A stretch of DNA of 64,000 nt from DATNPH01 sp036703315 (GTDB lineage Bacteria > Cyanobacteriota > Cyanobacteriia > Cyanobacteriales > Coleofasciculaceae), in the NCBI GenBank assembly GCA_036703315.1, contig DATNPH010000179.1:1-64000 (forward strand), in the 5' to 3' direction. Positions 52,327 through 60,249 of the stretch are shown in pieces. How positions within the stretch are numbered: position 1 is the stretch's first letter; each line of letters opens with the position of its first letter. A model generated the notes under the pieces. It did not search any database, was not told where the DNA came from, and worked only from the letters and a program-made list of their open reading frames with translations. A program made the translations under genes and the position numbers.

Positions 52327-52950
52327 GTGAATCTAGCGGAAGGGGTTCAGTTTGTTTCGTTTGCCATACTGTCTGTGATGATGATTGGGACGGCTTTAGG
52401 CGTTGTCCTAATGACCAACATCGTCTATTCAGCGTTTTTACTGGGTGGTGTCTTTATCAGCATTGCGGGCTTATACCTTTTGCTGAATGCTGACTTTGTA
52501 GCAGCCGCGCAAATCTTGATTTATGTGGGGGCAGTCAACGTCCTGATTTTGTTCGCCATCATGCTGGTGAACAAGCGAGAGGATTTTGCACCAATCGCGA
52601 ATCGATGGGTTCGTGACGTGTCAACAGCGATCGTGTGTATTGGTTTGTTTGCTCTCCTCAGTACAATGGTGCTGGCAACGCCTTGGGCTATTTATACGGG
52701 GCCTGCGATCGTCGGTCAAAATTCCATTGTGGAGATTGCTCAGCATTTCTTCAGTGACTTCTTGCTGCCTTTCGAGCTAGCTTCTGTTCTGTTGTTGATG
52801 GCAATGGTAGGTGCAATTATCTTGGCACGTCGGGATTACATACCAGAGGAGTTGATTCCTCGCGATGCCGGAGCCACCGCAGCTTCGACTTTGCCAGAGC
52901 GTCCTCGTGAGCTAGTGTCAGCAGGTAGTCCAACTCCAAGAGAAAGCTAG
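52327..52950 (+). CDS. ndhG: NAD(P)H-quinone oxidoreductase subunit 6 (NdhG)
   Basis: Membrane subunit (NuoJ homolog), 207 aa, five helices: NLAEGVQFVSFAILSVMMIG, then NIVYSAFLLGGVFISIAGLY, DFVAAAQILIYVGAVNVLIL (the conserved pi-bulge helix), and two later. The Gly-Tyr-type motif of helix 3 is the family signature. GTG start with GAGGAG about 13 bases upstream. Proline/Ser-rich hydrophilic C-terminal tail after residue 170. Confidence 0.96.
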   Translation: MNLAEGVQFVSFAILSVMMIGTALGVVLMTNIVYSAFLLGGVFISIAGLYLLLNADFVAAAQILIYVGAVNVLILFAIMLVNKREDFAPIANRWVRDVSTAIVCIGLFALLSTMVLATPWAIYTGPAIVGQNSIVEIAQHFFSDFLLPFELASVLLLMAMVGAIILARRDYIPEELIPRDAGATAASTLPERPRELVSAGSPTPRES

Positions 52951-52990
52951 AGTACGTCGTTAAAAATTCTGTTGATACCTGAGAAGATTC

Positions 52991-53302
52991 ATGCAACTCC
53001 AACTTCAATACTTCTTACTGTTAGCCGCTGCTCTATTCTGCATTGGTATTTATGGCTTAATTACCAGCCGCAATGCTGTTCGAGTGCTGATGTCAATTGA
53101 GCTATTGCTGAATGCTGTAAACCTGAATTTAATGGGGTTCTCCAATTTTTTAGACCCACAAGAGATTAAAGGTCAAGTTTTTACTGTGTTTGTCATCACT
53201 GTAGCAGCAGCTGAGGCAGCCGTAGGTTTGGCTATTGTGCTTTCAATTTATCGCAACCGCGATACGGTTGATATGGAGCAATTTAATCTCCTTAAGTGGT
53301 AA
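52991..53302 (+). CDS. ndhE: NAD(P)H-quinone oxidoreductase subunit 4L (NdhE)
   Basis: Small membrane subunit (NuoK homolog), 103 aa, three helices, with the two conserved intramembrane Glu residues in SIELLLNAVNLN and AAEAAVGLAIVLS that belong to the proton-relay chain. ndhE is the last gene of the operon and is followed by a strong intrinsic terminator. Confidence 0.97.
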   Translation: MQLQLQYFLLLAAALFCIGIYGLITSRNAVRVLMSIELLLNAVNLNLMGFSNFLDPQEIKGQVFTVFVITVAAAEAAVGLAIVLSIYRNRDTVDMEQFNLLKW

Positions 53303-53349
53303 ATTCTTTGAGCGTGGCGTCTGTATTGTTACAGCTTAATAGGTATGAG

Positions 53350-53377
53350 CGCCTGCCGATATCGGTGGGCGTTTTTG
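53350..53377 (+). terminator. Intrinsic terminator of the ndhAIGE operon
   Basis: The 22-base palindrome CGCCTGCCGATATCGGTGGG plus its closing bases (53350-53371) pairs throughout with two wobbles and is followed directly by TTTTTGTT. This is the clearest Rho-independent terminator in the window. The rest of the gap 53303-53641 shows nothing further that I can support besides the leuC promoter region. Confidence 0.85.
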
Positions 53378-53641
53378 TTAGTACCCACATTCCACACCTT
53401 GAAGTGTCACATAATCTATGTCTACTATTGCCAGTAAAGCAAAGAAAAGGGAATATATCCTGATTCAAGAATGCCCAAGTGAGAACGAGTGAGCAACAAG
53501 TGTCAGAAATTTTCATGCATCATCTTTGCTGGTATGCTTGACCCTATCCGCTCTACAATAGAAGATTGGAGCATTTCACCAATCATCAACACCCCTGGTG
53601 AATTGTCGCTATCCTTAGACTCAAGGTGACTACCTTTTCTG

Positions 53642-55045
53642 ATGAGCGCTAGAACACTATTTGATAAAGTTTGGGACTTACATACTGTAGGCATTTTGCC
53701 TTCAGGTCAGACTCAACTATTTATTGGTTTACACTTAATTCACGAAGTTACCAGCCCTCAAGCCTTTGCCATGCTGCGGGAGAGAGGGCTGAAGGTGCTG
53801 TATCCCGATCGCACTGTCGCGACAGTAGACCACATCGTTCCGACAGATAACCAAGCTCGTCCTTTTGCTGATGTCCTAGCAGAAGAGATGATGCAATTCT
53901 TGGAGAAAAGCTGCAAAGAGTACGGCATTCGCTTTTATAACATCGGGTCTGGCAGTCAAGGCATCGTCCATGTGATTGCACCCGAACTCGGTTTAACCCA
54001 GCCAGGAATGACGATAGCGTGCGGGGATTCTCATACCTCAACGCATGGAGCATTTGGCGCGATCGCATTTGGGATTGGCACATCTCAAGTTCGGGATGTC
54101 CTAGCCTCCCAAACTCTAGCCCTGTCTAAGCTCAAAGTTCGCAAAATTGAAGTCAACGGCAAATTACCCCCAGGCGTTTACGCCAAAGATGTCGTTCTCC
54201 ATATCATCCGTACCCTTGGTGTGAAAGGTGGCGTCGGCTATGCCTATGAGTTTGCAGGCACTACCTTTGAGCACATGAGCATGGAAGAACGGATGACAGT
54301 TTGCAATATGGCGATCGAGGGTGGTGCTCGTTGCGGCTATTTTAATCCCGATCAAGTGACGTTTGAATATCTCAAAGGCAGAGATTTTGCTCCCAAAAGT
54401 GCCGACTGGGATAAAGCTGTGGACTGGTGGAACAGCATCCGCAGTGATGAGGACGCCGTTTATGATGATGTCGTCAGCTTTGATGCAGCTGATATTGCAC
54501 CAACTGTGACTTGGGGAATTACTCCAGGTCAAGGCATTGCTATCAACGAAGCGATCCCAACACCGGATACTTTGCCAGAAACAGAAAAAGCGATCGCTCA
54601 AGAAGCCTACCATTACATGCACCTCACTCCAGGTGCACCCATTCAAGGCACAAAAGTCGATGTGTGCTTTATCGGTAGCTGCACTAATGGACGACTCAGC
54701 GATTTGCGAGAAGCTGCCAAATTTGCTGAAGGTAGGCATGTGGCTGAGGGCGTGAAGGCGTTTGTTGTTCCCGGTTCGGAACGGGTTAAAAAGGAAGCCG
54801 AATCTGAAGGACTGGACAAAATCTTTCTAGAAGCGGGGTTTGAGTGGCGACAACCGGGATGCTCAATGTGTCTGGCTATGAATCCCGACAAACTTCAGGG
54901 TAGCCAGTTGAGTGCATCTTCTTCTAACCGTAACTTCAAAGGTCGTCAAGGTTCATCAACAGGACGCACCCTGCTAATGAGTCCGGCGATGGTCGTTGCT
55001 GCTGCTGTTAAGGGTGAAGTTGCTGATGTTCGGGAGTTATTGTAA
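53642..55045 (+). CDS. leuC: 3-isopropylmalate dehydratase large subunit
   Basis: Aconitase-family isomerase subunit of leucine synthesis (2- to 3-isopropylmalate), 467 aa. Cluster-binding cysteines are visible in GSCTNGRLSDL and PGCSMCLAMNPD; GDSHTSTHGAFG and TVDHIVPT are the substrate-loop signatures. It forms an enzyme with LeuD (56000-56626). A methyltransferase gene and an inverted repeat lie between leuC and leuD, which are normally adjacent. Confidence 0.97.
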   Translation: MSARTLFDKVWDLHTVGILPSGQTQLFIGLHLIHEVTSPQAFAMLRERGLKVLYPDRTVATVDHIVPTDNQARPFADVLAEEMMQFLEKSCKEYGIRFYNIGSGSQGIVHVIAPELGLTQPGMTIACGDSHTSTHGAFGAIAFGIGTSQVRDVLASQTLALSKLKVRKIEVNGKLPPGVYAKDVVLHIIRTLGVKGGVGYAYEFAGTTFEHMSMEERMTVCNMAIEGGARCGYFNPDQVTFEYLKGRDFAPKSADWDKAVDWWNSIRSDEDAVYDDVVSFDAADIAPTVTWGITPGQGIAINEAIPTPDTLPETEKAIAQEAYHYMHLTPGAPIQGTKVDVCFIGSCTNGRLSDLREAAKFAEGRHVAEGVKAFVVPGSERVKKEAESEGLDKIFLEAGFEWRQPGCSMCLAMNPDKLQGSQLSASSSNRNFKGRQGSSTGRTLLMSPAMVVAAAVKGEVADVRELL

Positions 55046-55069
55046 TCACCTCTTGCACCACAGGGCTAA

Positions 55070-55123
55070 CCCCCCTTTACAAGGGGGGAATAGAAGAGAC
55101 TTGCTTCCCCCCTTGTAAAGGGG
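55070..55123. repeat. Inverted repeat CCCCTTTACAAGGGGGG ... CCCCCCTTGTAAAGGGG behind leuC
   Basis: Two exact inverted copies of 17 bases (55072-55088 and 55107-55123), each itself half-palindromic, separated by 18 bases. This C-tract/G-tract hairpin is a repeated sequence type in cyanobacterial genomes. It can fold into one long or two short hairpins and may attenuate transcription into the methyltransferase gene. Confidence 0.75.
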
Positions 55124-55159
55124 AGACGGGAGAGGGGTCAACAACGATAGACGCAGACA

Positions 55160-55981
55160 ATGACTAAGCCGACGAGTCTTACCGAGTACAAGCAGCAAGT
55201 AACTGATTTGTTCGACTCGAGAACTAACTACGACAATGATTTTACCTACCGTCGGGCGGTTCCTGTAGTTGAGTTAGCTCAACTGCAAAGAGGACAGCAA
55301 GTATTGGATGTAGCTACTGGCACAGGGATACTGGCAATAGCCGCAGCTCAGCTCGTGGGTTCTGAAGGTAAAGTAATTGGGGTGGATATTTCCCCAGGTA
55401 TGCTAGAGCGAGCACGGCGAAAAATAGAAACAGCAGGTTTGCAAAATATCGAACTGATTGAAGCAGATGCAGACTATCTGAACTTCAGTGATGAAAGTTT
55501 CGATGCCATTTTGTGTTCTTCATCAATCGTGTGGCTGAGTAATATTCCTGCTGCTTTGCACAATTGGTATCGCTTCCTCAAGAAAGGTGGACTCGTTGGC
55601 TTTTCTTGTTATTCTGAGACATCTTTTATGACACCTGTCGTAGTTAGAGTCTGCGCTCAAGTGTACGGAATTTCGCTGCCAAATTGGAATGAACCGCTAG
55701 GTACTCCAGAAAAGTGTCATAAACTGCTGCAAGAAGCTGGTTTTCAAGACATTGAAGTCAAAACTGAGCAATTTGGAGAGTACATCAGCCTTGGCGATGC
55801 AAAAAACTGGTGGCAAGGAGATGGAATCTGGATTAACCCTAGAGGTAATCCACTGTCGCAGCGATCGCAGGAGCAATTAGAGAGATTGAAAGCTGCCTAC
55901 GATGCGGAAGTTGAGACTTTAGCGACAGAGCGAGGAGTCTGGCACGATATTACGACGTTCTTTGTGATTGGTCGCAAATAA
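55160..55981 (+). CDS. Class I SAM-dependent methyltransferase (UbiE/Methyltransf_11-like)
   Basis: 273 aa, soluble. Motif I is LDVATGTGILAIAA (about residues 50-63), the acidic end of strand 2 is VIGVDISPGMLERA, motif II/III is DESFDAILCSSSIVWL. This is the fold of UbiE/COQ5 and small-molecule methyltransferases; no specific substrate motif is evident. The C-terminal 90 residues contain NWNEPLGTPEKCHKLLQEAG and a Trp-rich piece. It lies between leuC and leuD in the same direction, 18 bases before leuD, so it is co-transcribed with leuD at least. Confidence 0.88.
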   Translation: MTKPTSLTEYKQQVTDLFDSRTNYDNDFTYRRAVPVVELAQLQRGQQVLDVATGTGILAIAAAQLVGSEGKVIGVDISPGMLERARRKIETAGLQNIELIEADADYLNFSDESFDAILCSSSIVWLSNIPAALHNWYRFLKKGGLVGFSCYSETSFMTPVVVRVCAQVYGISLPNWNEPLGTPEKCHKLLQEAGFQDIEVKTEQFGEYISLGDAKNWWQGDGIWINPRGNPLSQRSQEQLERLKAAYDAEVETLATERGVWHDITTFFVIGRK

Positions 55982-55999
55982 ACAAATAAGGTTGAATCA

Positions 56000-56626
56000 A
56001 TGAGTCAAGTCAAAACAGTTTCGGGACGAGGAATTCCTCTTGTAGGTAATGATATCGATACAGATAGAATTATCCCTGCTCGCTTTTTACGCTGTGTCAC
56101 CTTTGATGGTTTAGGAGAACAAGCGTTTGCCGATGACCGCACTCAAGTAAAAGGGGAACATCCCTTTGACCAACCCCAGTACCAGGGAGCCAATATCTTA
56201 GTTGTTAACGGCAACTTTGGCTGCGGTTCCTCACGAGAACATGCTCCTCAAGCACTGGCAAAATGGGGAATTCAAGCCATAGTAGGAGAGAGTTTTGCCG
56301 AAATCTTCTTTGGTAATTGTGTGGCGATCGGTATTGCCTGTGTTACAGCTCCAACGGAAACTATCCAACAGTTACAGAAAATCCTAAAAGAAAATCCCCA
56401 AGCTCCAATGACTGTGGATCTAGAAGCACTGCAAGTCCGTTGTGGTGACTTCCAATCCTCCGTGTCTATGGGTGAGGGACCAAGGCAAATGCTTACTACA
56501 GGCACCTGGGATAGTTGTGGACAACTCATCGCCCAAGTTGATCAGATTCGGGCTACGGCTGCCAAGTTGCCCTATGTTAATTGGGGCAGCAAAGTTGCAG
56601 CAACGCCTTCTGCCTTTACCGGATAG
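56000..56626 (+). CDS. leuD: 3-isopropylmalate dehydratase small subunit
   Basis: Swivelling domain partner of LeuC, 208 aa. Signatures are PLVGNDIDTDRIIPARFL at the N-terminus, GANILVVNGNFGCGSSREHAP with the GSSREHA substrate-binding loop, and GESFAEIFFGNC. The C-terminal tail after residue 165 is variable. Ribosome site AAGG is about nine bases before the ATG, just after the methyltransferase stop. Confidence 0.96.
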   Translation: MSQVKTVSGRGIPLVGNDIDTDRIIPARFLRCVTFDGLGEQAFADDRTQVKGEHPFDQPQYQGANILVVNGNFGCGSSREHAPQALAKWGIQAIVGESFAEIFFGNCVAIGIACVTAPTETIQQLQKILKENPQAPMTVDLEALQVRCGDFQSSVSMGEGPRQMLTTGTWDSCGQLIAQVDQIRATAAKLPYVNWGSKVAATPSAFTG

Positions 56627-56721
56627 GTGACGGCTTCAGATTATCTGCTAAAAATTTATTGATTGCTCATAAGTTTGCCATTCTCAAGGAGCAGCCCTGT
56701 GATATTGCATTGAAATTTGTC

Positions 56722-56746
56722 TAGGGGCGCAAGGCTTTGCGCCCTA
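56722..56746. repeat. GTAGGGGCGCAA-type hairpin behind leuD
   Basis: Arms TAGGGGCGCAA and TTGCGCCCTA pair with a single bulged G around GGCT. Related in its TAGGGGC.../...GCCC-CTA ends to the 36-bp palindrome at 24174. It lies 96 bases after leuD and may end its transcript. It is in the 519-base gap 56627-57145, whose other content is the small frame at 56911. Confidence 0.6.
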
Positions 56747-56910
56747 CCGAGGGTTGCCTTTAATGGACACTGTGATCTCAAGCACAAGTTACCTGTACGC
56801 TTATCACAGGACAATGTGTTTTGGATCATTTTCTCTATTGAAAGAATCGTTAAAAATTACCTCTTAAGGAAGATGCGAACTTTTATCTCTATATAAATAT
56901 GGAGGTAAGC

Positions 56911-57108
56911 ATGTCCAATTATCAACTTTTTCTAACTTTCTCTGTATTAACTTGCTGACAGTTTAAGTCTTTGTTCGGCAAAAGACTGGTATTACCTTCA
57001 GCTTGTAACAACTTGAGTAAAGTTTTGTGGGGTGCATTAGCGATCGCATCTTTGACCGAAATCTTTATGTCAGGTGGCTCTATTGATACGTTGCTGCCTA
57101 AGCAATAG
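56911..57108 (+). pseudogene. Possible small membrane protein gene broken by an in-frame TGA
   Basis: ATG at 56911 has GGAGGTAAGC right in front. It reads 15 codons (MSNYQLFLTFSVLTC), then TGA, then the same frame continues for 49 codons with a hydrophobic helix (LSKVLWGALAIASLTEIF) to a TAG at 57106. The site, the good ribosome site and the helix suggest a real small membrane protein with a TGG-to-TGA change. An opposite-strand frame also exists, so this stays tentative. Confidence 0.35.
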
Positions 57109-57145
57109 AACACTGTACAAAAAATTACAGACGCCTTTAAAAGTC

Positions 57146-58237
57146 ATGGAAACGCTTGCATATACACATTTAGCTATAGCTCACGAAGAGGTAGCTAACC
57201 TCGAACCGGGGGCTTACGAACTGAAACTCTTCAAGGAACTAGACTGGAAGCTCCCTAGCTCAGCTTGGATTAGTTTAGTAGCCTCCGTTATGGCGCTATC
57301 AATTTTGAACTTAGCCAGTAGTAGCCTAGCTGCCTACGTGAGAACTAACGGTAGCCCGCTCAATGTCCGCTCTAGCCCTGCTGGTAGGATTGTCGGCAGC
57401 TTAAATAATGGAACCTACATCTCTCCAAATGGTCAGACTTCTGGTAACTGGACACAGCTTTCCTGGGGGAACTGGGTATCCTCCTATTGGATCACTGGCG
57501 TAGGAAGTAGTGGTGGCGGTGGAACTCCCTCAGGTTACTTGCAATATGGCAGTAACGGTCAAGCTGTTGTTAATCTTCAGAATCGGCTAAAAGTGCTTGG
57601 TTTCTATAATGGTCCGATAACAGGTTACTACGGTAGCTTGACCGAAACCGCGGTCAGACGATTTCAATCCTCACGGGGAATACAAGTCAACGGAATCGCT
57701 GGCCCTAATACCCAAGCTTCCCTGTATGGTAGTAGCGGTGGTAGTGGTGGTGGCAATAGTGGTGGTGGCAATAGTGGTGGGGGGGGTACTCCCTCAAGTT
57801 ACTTGCAACCTGGCAGTAGCGGTCAAGCTGTTGTTGACCTTCAGAATCGGCTAAAAGCGCTTGGTTTTTACAATGGTCCGACAACAGGTTACTACGGTAG
57901 CTTAACCGAAACATCTGTGAGACGCTTCCAATCCTCACGGGGGATACAAGTCAACGGAATTGCTGGTCTTGATACCCAAGCTTCCCTGTATGGTAGTAGC
58001 GGTGGTAGTGGTAATTCAAGTAGTGGCACAAATTCAAGTGGAGGCACAGAAGCTGTTGCTGCAACTGGAGGGGGAGCGTTGGGTGTCTACTCAAAACCTG
58101 GTGGTGCTGTTATTTATACCGTACCTAGTGGCTCCTACTTATACCTGACAGGTCGCACGATTGGCAGTTGGGCAGAGATTGAAGGAGGCGGTTGGGTATC
58201 GGAGAATTCTATACGGATGACCGGGCGGCTAGTTTAA
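57146..58237 (+). CDS. Membrane-anchored SH3b protein with two peptidoglycan-binding domains
   Basis: 363 aa. Layout: a cytosolic N-terminus of about 45 residues (METLAYTHLAIAHEEVANL ...), one membrane helix (WISLVASVMALSILNLASSS), an SH3b domain (70-125), a PG_binding_1 domain (145-200, VVNLQNRLKVLGFYNGPITG), a Gly/Ser linker, a second, nearly identical PG_binding_1 domain (225-290), a Gly/Ser linker and a C-terminal SH3b domain. No catalytic domain is visible; it probably docks on peptidoglycan. ATG 57146 is chosen because the two paralogs at 58529 and 59385 start with the same MExLAY block; the longer open frame to 57074 has no such match. The conserved pre-helix segment WK-PSSAWI occurs in all three. 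Confidence 0.88.
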   Translation: METLAYTHLAIAHEEVANLEPGAYELKLFKELDWKLPSSAWISLVASVMALSILNLASSSLAAYVRTNGSPLNVRSSPAGRIVGSLNNGTYISPNGQTSGNWTQLSWGNWVSSYWITGVGSSGGGGTPSGYLQYGSNGQAVVNLQNRLKVLGFYNGPITGYYGSLTETAVRRFQSSRGIQVNGIAGPNTQASLYGSSGGSGGGNSGGGNSGGGGTPSSYLQPGSSGQAVVDLQNRLKALGFYNGPTTGYYGSLTETSVRRFQSSRGIQVNGIAGLDTQASLYGSSGGSGNSSSGTNSSGGTEAVAATGGGALGVYSKPGGAVIYTVPSGSYLYLTGRTIGSWAEIEGGGWVSENSIRMTGRLV

Positions 58238-58379
58238 TCAATGGCGATATCCTTCTCAGGTGGTTGCTGTCCCCCAATTGCAGCCTGGAACACGCCTTAT
58301 ACAGCGACAGCTTCTGCTTTGGCTGATTAGGTGAGTGCTCCTCGCAAGTTTCTCCGGTAAATTGAGAAATACTATAAAT

Positions 58380-58407
58380 TAAGCGAGGCTGTTACCAGCC
58401 TCGCTTA
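58380..58407. terminator. Perfect 12-bp stem between converging SH3b genes
   Basis: TAAGCGAGGCTG and CAGCCTCGCTTA around the loop TTAC. It lies between the stops of the plus-strand SH3b gene (58237) and minus-strand paralog (58529) and can serve both as a 3' stem. Only a short AGTTG follows, with no T-run. Confidence 0.6.
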
Positions 58408-58528
58408 GTTGCATCATATTGTATGAGCTGGACAGATGAAAGTCTTGTAGTCGGTCTTCTCCCTCACAGGAAACGACCATTACACAATAGGGCTGCCGTA
58501 GTTTGCGGTTCAACCCTATGTTGACTAA

Positions 58529-59119
58529 TCACAATAGGTAACTCCTCGTTTGCGGTCCAACCTTACCGTCTCTTAAAAGACCATTGTTTCTCTGGAACTG
58601 CAGCACTGCACTTTCGGTTTGAGGACCATATACTCCATCACGACTGACGTAGTAGCCTCGGTTCCGCAAAGCTTGTTGAACAGCGTAAACAGCAGAACCC
58701 TGAGAACCTCGACCAAGAACGCTACCACCAGTAAAGCCGCCGCTAGTATTGCCGCCACTATAGCCAGTGAGCAAGCTGGCATATACCCAGTTACCGGGTA
58801 CAGTTTGTGCCCATAAACCAGAACGATCAGTACGACCGGTCAGGTCAACCGCTTGTCCATAGCCTCGGGTGTATAGGTAAGCTCCATTTGGGCTTTTGCG
58901 AACATTGAGTCCGTTGCCACTCACGTAGTATCGACCTGCGCTAATGGCAAAAGCAGCACCTGTCGTACTCACAATAGAAATAGCAGCAACAGCTGCTAAC
59001 AGACCAATCCAAGCTGAGCTAGGGGGCTTCCAGTTTAACTCCCACTCAGGCAAATCGTACTCAATACCTGCCGCCTCTTCATAGGCCGCGTAAGCGTAAT
59101 TGTAAGCAAGTGCTTCCAC
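58529..59119 (-). CDS. Membrane-anchored SH3b plus peptidoglycan-binding protein, paralog 2
   Basis: 196 aa. The same layout in short form: MEALAYNYAYAAYEEAAGIE at the N-terminus, NWKPPSSAWIG, membrane helix (GLLAAVAAISIVSTTGAAFA), SH3b domain (about 68-115), Gly/Ser linker (GNTSGGFTGGSVLG) and one C-terminal PG_binding_1 domain (about 140-196, VYAVQQALRNRGYYVSRDGV). It is more than 75 percent alike to the next gene over the first 60 residues. The stop codon region is followed, on the minus strand, by the stem at 58380. Confidence 0.88.
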   Translation of the reverse strand: MEALAYNYAYAAYEEAAGIEYDLPEWELNWKPPSSAWIGLLAAVAAISIVSTTGAAFAISAGRYYVSGNGLNVRKSPNGAYLYTRGYGQAVDLTGRTDRSGLWAQTVPGNWVYASLLTGYSGGNTSGGFTGGSVLGRGSQGSAVYAVQQALRNRGYYVSRDGVYGPQTESAVLQFQRNNGLLRDGKVGPQTRSYLL

Positions 59120-59251
59120 AAATTACTCCTTAAGCTGTAGGTTGTAACTAAGGCTGATTTTCAGTGAAATTACTTCAAAGTTTAGATGTAATTGCGAGAA
59201 AATCCTACTGTAGTCCAAAATTCTTCGATTTGGAGAAATTTAACAAAAAGA

Positions 59252-59312
59252 AAAGGCGATCGCTCTGCTAACCCCCGAAAAGAAGGTAGTGACGCGATCG
59301 CCTTTTTTAAGA
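59252..59312 (-). terminator. HIP1-containing inverted repeat terminator behind paralog 3
   Basis: GGCGATCGC and GCGATCGCC pair over nine bases with an adjoining A/T stretch; on the minus strand it is followed by TTTTCTTTTTG. It is 75-130 bases downstream of the 59385 gene. A variant copy stands at 60131-60196, upstream of that gene. Confidence 0.6.
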
Positions 59313-59384
59313 CAATTAATGTAGGTTAATTGGTTTGGTTATAGTCGGCACATTCACTTAATTGATGAAAGCCTTGAAGGAGGG

Positions 59385-60002
59385 TTAGCGCGGATTCATA
59401 ATCCGACCTGTACCAAATAGGGCTGCTCTAGTTTGACCTCCAACCCTACCGTCCGCTAACAAGCCATTCCTACTCTGGAATCGTCGAACGGCTTCTTGAG
59501 TACGAGATCCATAGTCTCCATCAACACTGATTCTGTAGCCGATGTCCCGCAATCTTGTTTGAACGTCCGTAACAGCAGAACCCTTAGAACCTCGACCAAG
59601 AACATTTTGACCGCCCGTATAGCCGCCACTATTGCTGCCACTATTGCTGCCACTAAGCAAGCTGGTATGTACCCAGTTACGGGGTACAGTTTGTGCCCAT
59701 GAACCCGAAGTACGACCGTTAAGGTCAACCGCTTGTCCAGAGCGCAAGGTTTTAATAATATACCCATTAGGGGAAGTACGAACGTTGAGACTACTGCCAC
59801 TGGATACGTAGTACCGACCGGCGCTTATGGCGAAGGCAGCACCAGTTGTACTCAGCACAGAAATAGCGGCAATAGCTGCCAATAGACCAATCCAAGCTGA
59901 GCTAGGCGGCTTCCAGTTTAGCTCCCACTCAGGCAAATCGTACTCAATACCTGCCGCTTCTTCATAAGCCGCATAAGCATGATTGTATGCAAGTGCTTCC
60001 AC
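59385..60002 (-). CDS. Membrane-anchored SH3b plus peptidoglycan-binding protein, paralog 3
   Basis: 205 aa, the tandem duplicate of the 58529 gene: N-terminus MEALAYNHAYAAYEEAAGIE, NWKPPSSAWIG, helix, SH3b domain (KTLRSGQAVDLNGRTSGSWA), Gly/Asn linker, PG_binding_1 domain (VTDVQTRLRDIGYRISVDG). The upstream sequence (CTCCTTAAGCTGTAGGTTGTAA at 60005, shown in part, with GGAG as ribosome site) is also shared with paralog 2 (59124-59145), so the duplication included the promoter. Divergence is concentrated in the linker. Confidence 0.88.
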   Translation of the reverse strand: MEALAYNHAYAAYEEAAGIEYDLPEWELNWKPPSSAWIGLLAAIAAISVLSTTGAAFAISAGRYYVSSGSSLNVRTSPNGYIIKTLRSGQAVDLNGRTSGSWAQTVPRNWVHTSLLSGSNSGSNSGGYTGGQNVLGRGSKGSAVTDVQTRLRDIGYRISVDGDYGSRTQEAVRRFQSRNGLLADGRVGGQTRAALFGTGRIMNPR

Positions 60003-60130
60003 ACATTACTCCTTAAGCTGTAGGTTGTAAGCAAGGCTAATTTTCTGCAAAATTACTTCTAATGGTAGATACACCTGTGACAAGACTCTAATATAGTCCT
60101 AAAATTTCTTAGTTGGGTAAAATTAACAAA

Positions 60131-60196
60131 AAGAAAAGTGATCGCTCTGCCAACCCTCCACAAAAGAAGGTAGTGACGCGATCGCCTCTTTTAAGA
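60131..60196 (-). terminator. HIP1-type inverted repeat, copy upstream of paralog 3
   Basis: GTGATCGC (60133) and GCGATCGCC (60179) pair over most of their length, with TTTTCTTTTTG on the minus-strand side. This resembles 59252-59312 (shared CTCTGC.AACCC and AAGAAGGTAGTGACGCGATC). It lies 54 bases behind the M23 gene on the minus strand and may end its transcript. Confidence 0.55.
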
Positions 60197-60249
60197 GAAG
60201 TAACGTAAGTGGATATACTTATATCAAGTTCGTTTAATTCAGAAGTCTT

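Noticed and set aside
56922..57113. Minus-strand frame of 63 codons before the SH3b gene
   Set aside because: The plus-strand frame has a strong ribosome site and a membrane helix; this one has neither. Not excluded fully.
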